Assembly (NCBI RefSeq): GCF_002222615.2
Contig: NZ_CP022412.2
Span: 3,348,001-3,412,000 of the forward strand
From: Bacteroides caccae
Lineage (GTDB): Bacteria; Bacteroidota; Bacteroidia; Bacteroidales; Bacteroidaceae
Direction: 5' to 3'
Length of the DNA: 64,000 nt
The translations under genes were made by a program, and so were the position numbers. The notes beneath the pieces are model-generated. The model saw nothing but the letters and a program-made list of their open reading frames with translations. It ran no database searches and was not told where the DNA came from. Positions 63,048 to 64,000 of this stretch are shown here, piece by piece (positions within the stretch are counted from its first letter, which is position 1; every line of letters begins with the position of its first letter).

Positions 63048-63815
63048 TCAAATTAAGCTGTTTTTTACCATTAATAATGTAAAGGAAAGGCCGATCGCAA
63101 TGCTGACAATCAGCAAGGACGCCTCCGTCAAGCGGGCAAATCCGGTCAGGACATATCCTTCTACCACATCAATCACACCATTAATCAAAGGCACCCCCGG
63201 AACGAGATACAGTACGCTGGTTGCCAGTGCTATTTCGGAAGTCGTATCAAATATCAAAGCTGTGGATGCACATAGGGAAGCCACGAACGCCGAAACAATA
63301 AATGTTATATAATGATTGATTTTCTTTTTCTGCATCTGTTGTTTCAGGTAAAATCCTGTAATTGTGGCTGAGAAAACAATGCCCATAGAAATCAAATCCC
63401 CTCCGAACAGTTTACAGAAAGAAGCATTGGCAAATCCTACCAGCAATAATACAAAAAGAGGATGTATCATCGGAGCGGAAACTATTTTCCTGTATTTTTC
63501 CGTCAGTTCTTCCAACGAGAGGCGATTGTCCACGGCTTCCCAACTCAATGCACTTAATTCCGAGTTATGTTCAAAACTAATAGGATGTGCAGGAATGTCT
63601 ATAACCTCGTTGCAAGCCTCATTGGTTTGTTTGTCAATAATCGTAAGAATGATGTTTTTATGAAATACTCCTAATTTTACGTCTAGCCCGAAAGCCTCAC
63701 CGATACGTTTGGAATTACGGACAACCCGCGAAGTATGTACTCCGGCTCCCATTAGGTGGGCAGAATATTCGGCAATGAATTTTCCTTTTGATAATAAAGA
63801 TTCGCTTGTCTTCAT
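63048..63815 (-). CDS. ThrE-type exporter, N-terminal half (DUF1212)
   Basis: A 255-residue protein. The soluble N-terminus (KFIAEYSAHLMGAGVHTSRVVRNSKRIGEAFGLDV) and the five-helix membrane part (about 125-250, including YLVPGVPLINGVIDVVEGY) fit the DUF1212 half of ThrE-type threonine/serine exporters. The frame could start 12 codons earlier at 63851, but a -7 box overlaps that region at 63841, so the Met at 63815 is used. It is the first gene of ThrE-N, ThrE-C and DUF6064. The exact amino acid exported is not known. Confidence 0.85.
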   Translation of the reverse strand: MKTSESLLSKGKFIAEYSAHLMGAGVHTSRVVRNSKRIGEAFGLDVKLGVFHKNIILTIIDKQTNEACNEVIDIPAHPISFEHNSELSALSWEAVDNRLSLEELTEKYRKIVSAPMIHPLFVLLLVGFANASFCKLFGGDLISMGIVFSATITGFYLKQQMQKKKINHYITFIVSAFVASLCASTALIFDTTSEIALATSVLYLVPGVPLINGVIDVVEGYVLTGFARLTEASLLIVSIAIGLSFTLLMVKNSLI

Positions 63816-63840
63816 GCATGTGGTATTTTTAAATCGGCTG

Positions 63841-63848
63841 CAAAAGTA
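63841..63848 (-). promoter_or_regulatory. -7 box of the ThrE operon promoter
   Basis: The minus strand reads TACTTTTG, matching TAnnTTTG, 26 bases before the Met at 63815. It decides the start. Confidence 0.6.
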
Positions 63849-63915
63849 CAAAAAAGAGTCATAGCAGAAGCCTTATTCTTGAATATTTTCTCATTAAATA
63901 TCCGAAAACAAAAAC

Positions 63916-63960
63916 ACAGCCTTTCACAGAGCTAAAAAATAAGCTACTGTGAAAGACTGT
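63916..63960 (-). terminator. Terminator of a gene beyond the right edge
   Basis: CTTTCACAG (63921-63929) pairs with CTGTGAAAG (63947-63955), extended inward by an AGCT-like pairing and outward by AG/CT. The minus strand continues into TGTTTTTGTTTTC. It therefore ends a minus-strand transcript that begins outside the window. Confidence 0.75.
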
Positions 63961-64000
63961 ATCAATCCTTTGATTAGCAATAAAATAAATCGTCTTCCTT

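Noticed and set aside
63974..64000. Tail of a minus-strand coding sequence (KEDDLFYC then stop) at the right edge
   Set aside because: Only nine codons are visible, and the frame choice is not constrained. The terminator at 63916 does suggest that a gene ends nearby.

Overview
The window is a stretch of a Bacteroides chromosome (Bacteroidota), most like the B. thetaiotaomicron / B. fragilis group. The grounds are a complete Bat (Bacteroides aerotolerance) operon, a hybrid two-component system (HTCS) fused to an AraC domain, a rpmB-rpmG-DUF4295 ribosomal cluster, many -7 boxes of the Bacteroides type TAnnTTTG, few Shine-Dalgarno sequences and AT-rich DNA. I see no phage, insertion sequence, CRISPR array or rRNA operon. 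Most of it reads as vertically inherited core genome with a few accessory transport and redox loci.

Layout. 1-4.2 kb (minus): chaperones htpG (cut by the left edge) and clpC. 4.5-8.3 kb (plus): gyrA and an exported TPR protein. 8.5-10.0 kb (minus): a DUF2007-Usp-Usp stress protein and a small HTH protein. 10.1-18.7 kb (minus): moxR, DUF58, a BatD-like membrane protein, then batA-B-C-D-E. 18.9-22.8 kb (minus): ftsY, rimO, an HU protein and an HU-transmembrane-LysM fusion. 22.9-26.0 kb (minus): rpmB-rpmG-DUF4295, cinA and tsaD, with tsaD divergent from tamB (26.1-30.7 kb). 30.8-37.0 kb: two PepSY-like periplasmic proteins, a NEW3-domain protein with an ABC ATPase and permease, and a sensor kinase/response regulator pair, with a four-copy operator-like array between the divergent units. 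37.1-38.9 kb: proS and tRNA-Gly(CCC). 39.1-43.9 kb (plus): a TolC-HlyD-ABC-2-ABC-2 exporter with no ATPase gene, followed by an HTCS of 1330 residues (44.1-48.0 kb).

48.1-53.9 kb (minus) is the most intriguing locus. It is a tight five-gene operon: a membrane Fe-S protein that looks like NapH fused to NapG, a Tat/lipobox aldo-keto reductase carrying two Fe-S motifs, a DUF1893 protein, a TonB-dependent receptor and an ECF-type S component. Read together this suggests outer-membrane capture of a small ligand, quinol-driven reduction outside the cytoplasm, and inner-membrane uptake. The ligand is unknown.

54.2-64.0 kb: a FucP-type sugar symporter, a DUF3098 protein, a DUF2723 membrane glycosyltransferase-like protein, a TPR lipoprotein with an HTH-like C-terminus, a YihX-like HAD phosphatase, an SDR, a DUF6064 membrane protein and a split ThrE-type exporter. 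Several gene starts (ftsY, the NEW3 protein, the FucP-type symporter, the ThrE N-half) were moved downstream of the longest reading frame because a -7 promoter box lies inside or next to the extension. All functions are inferred by reading motifs; no database search was run.
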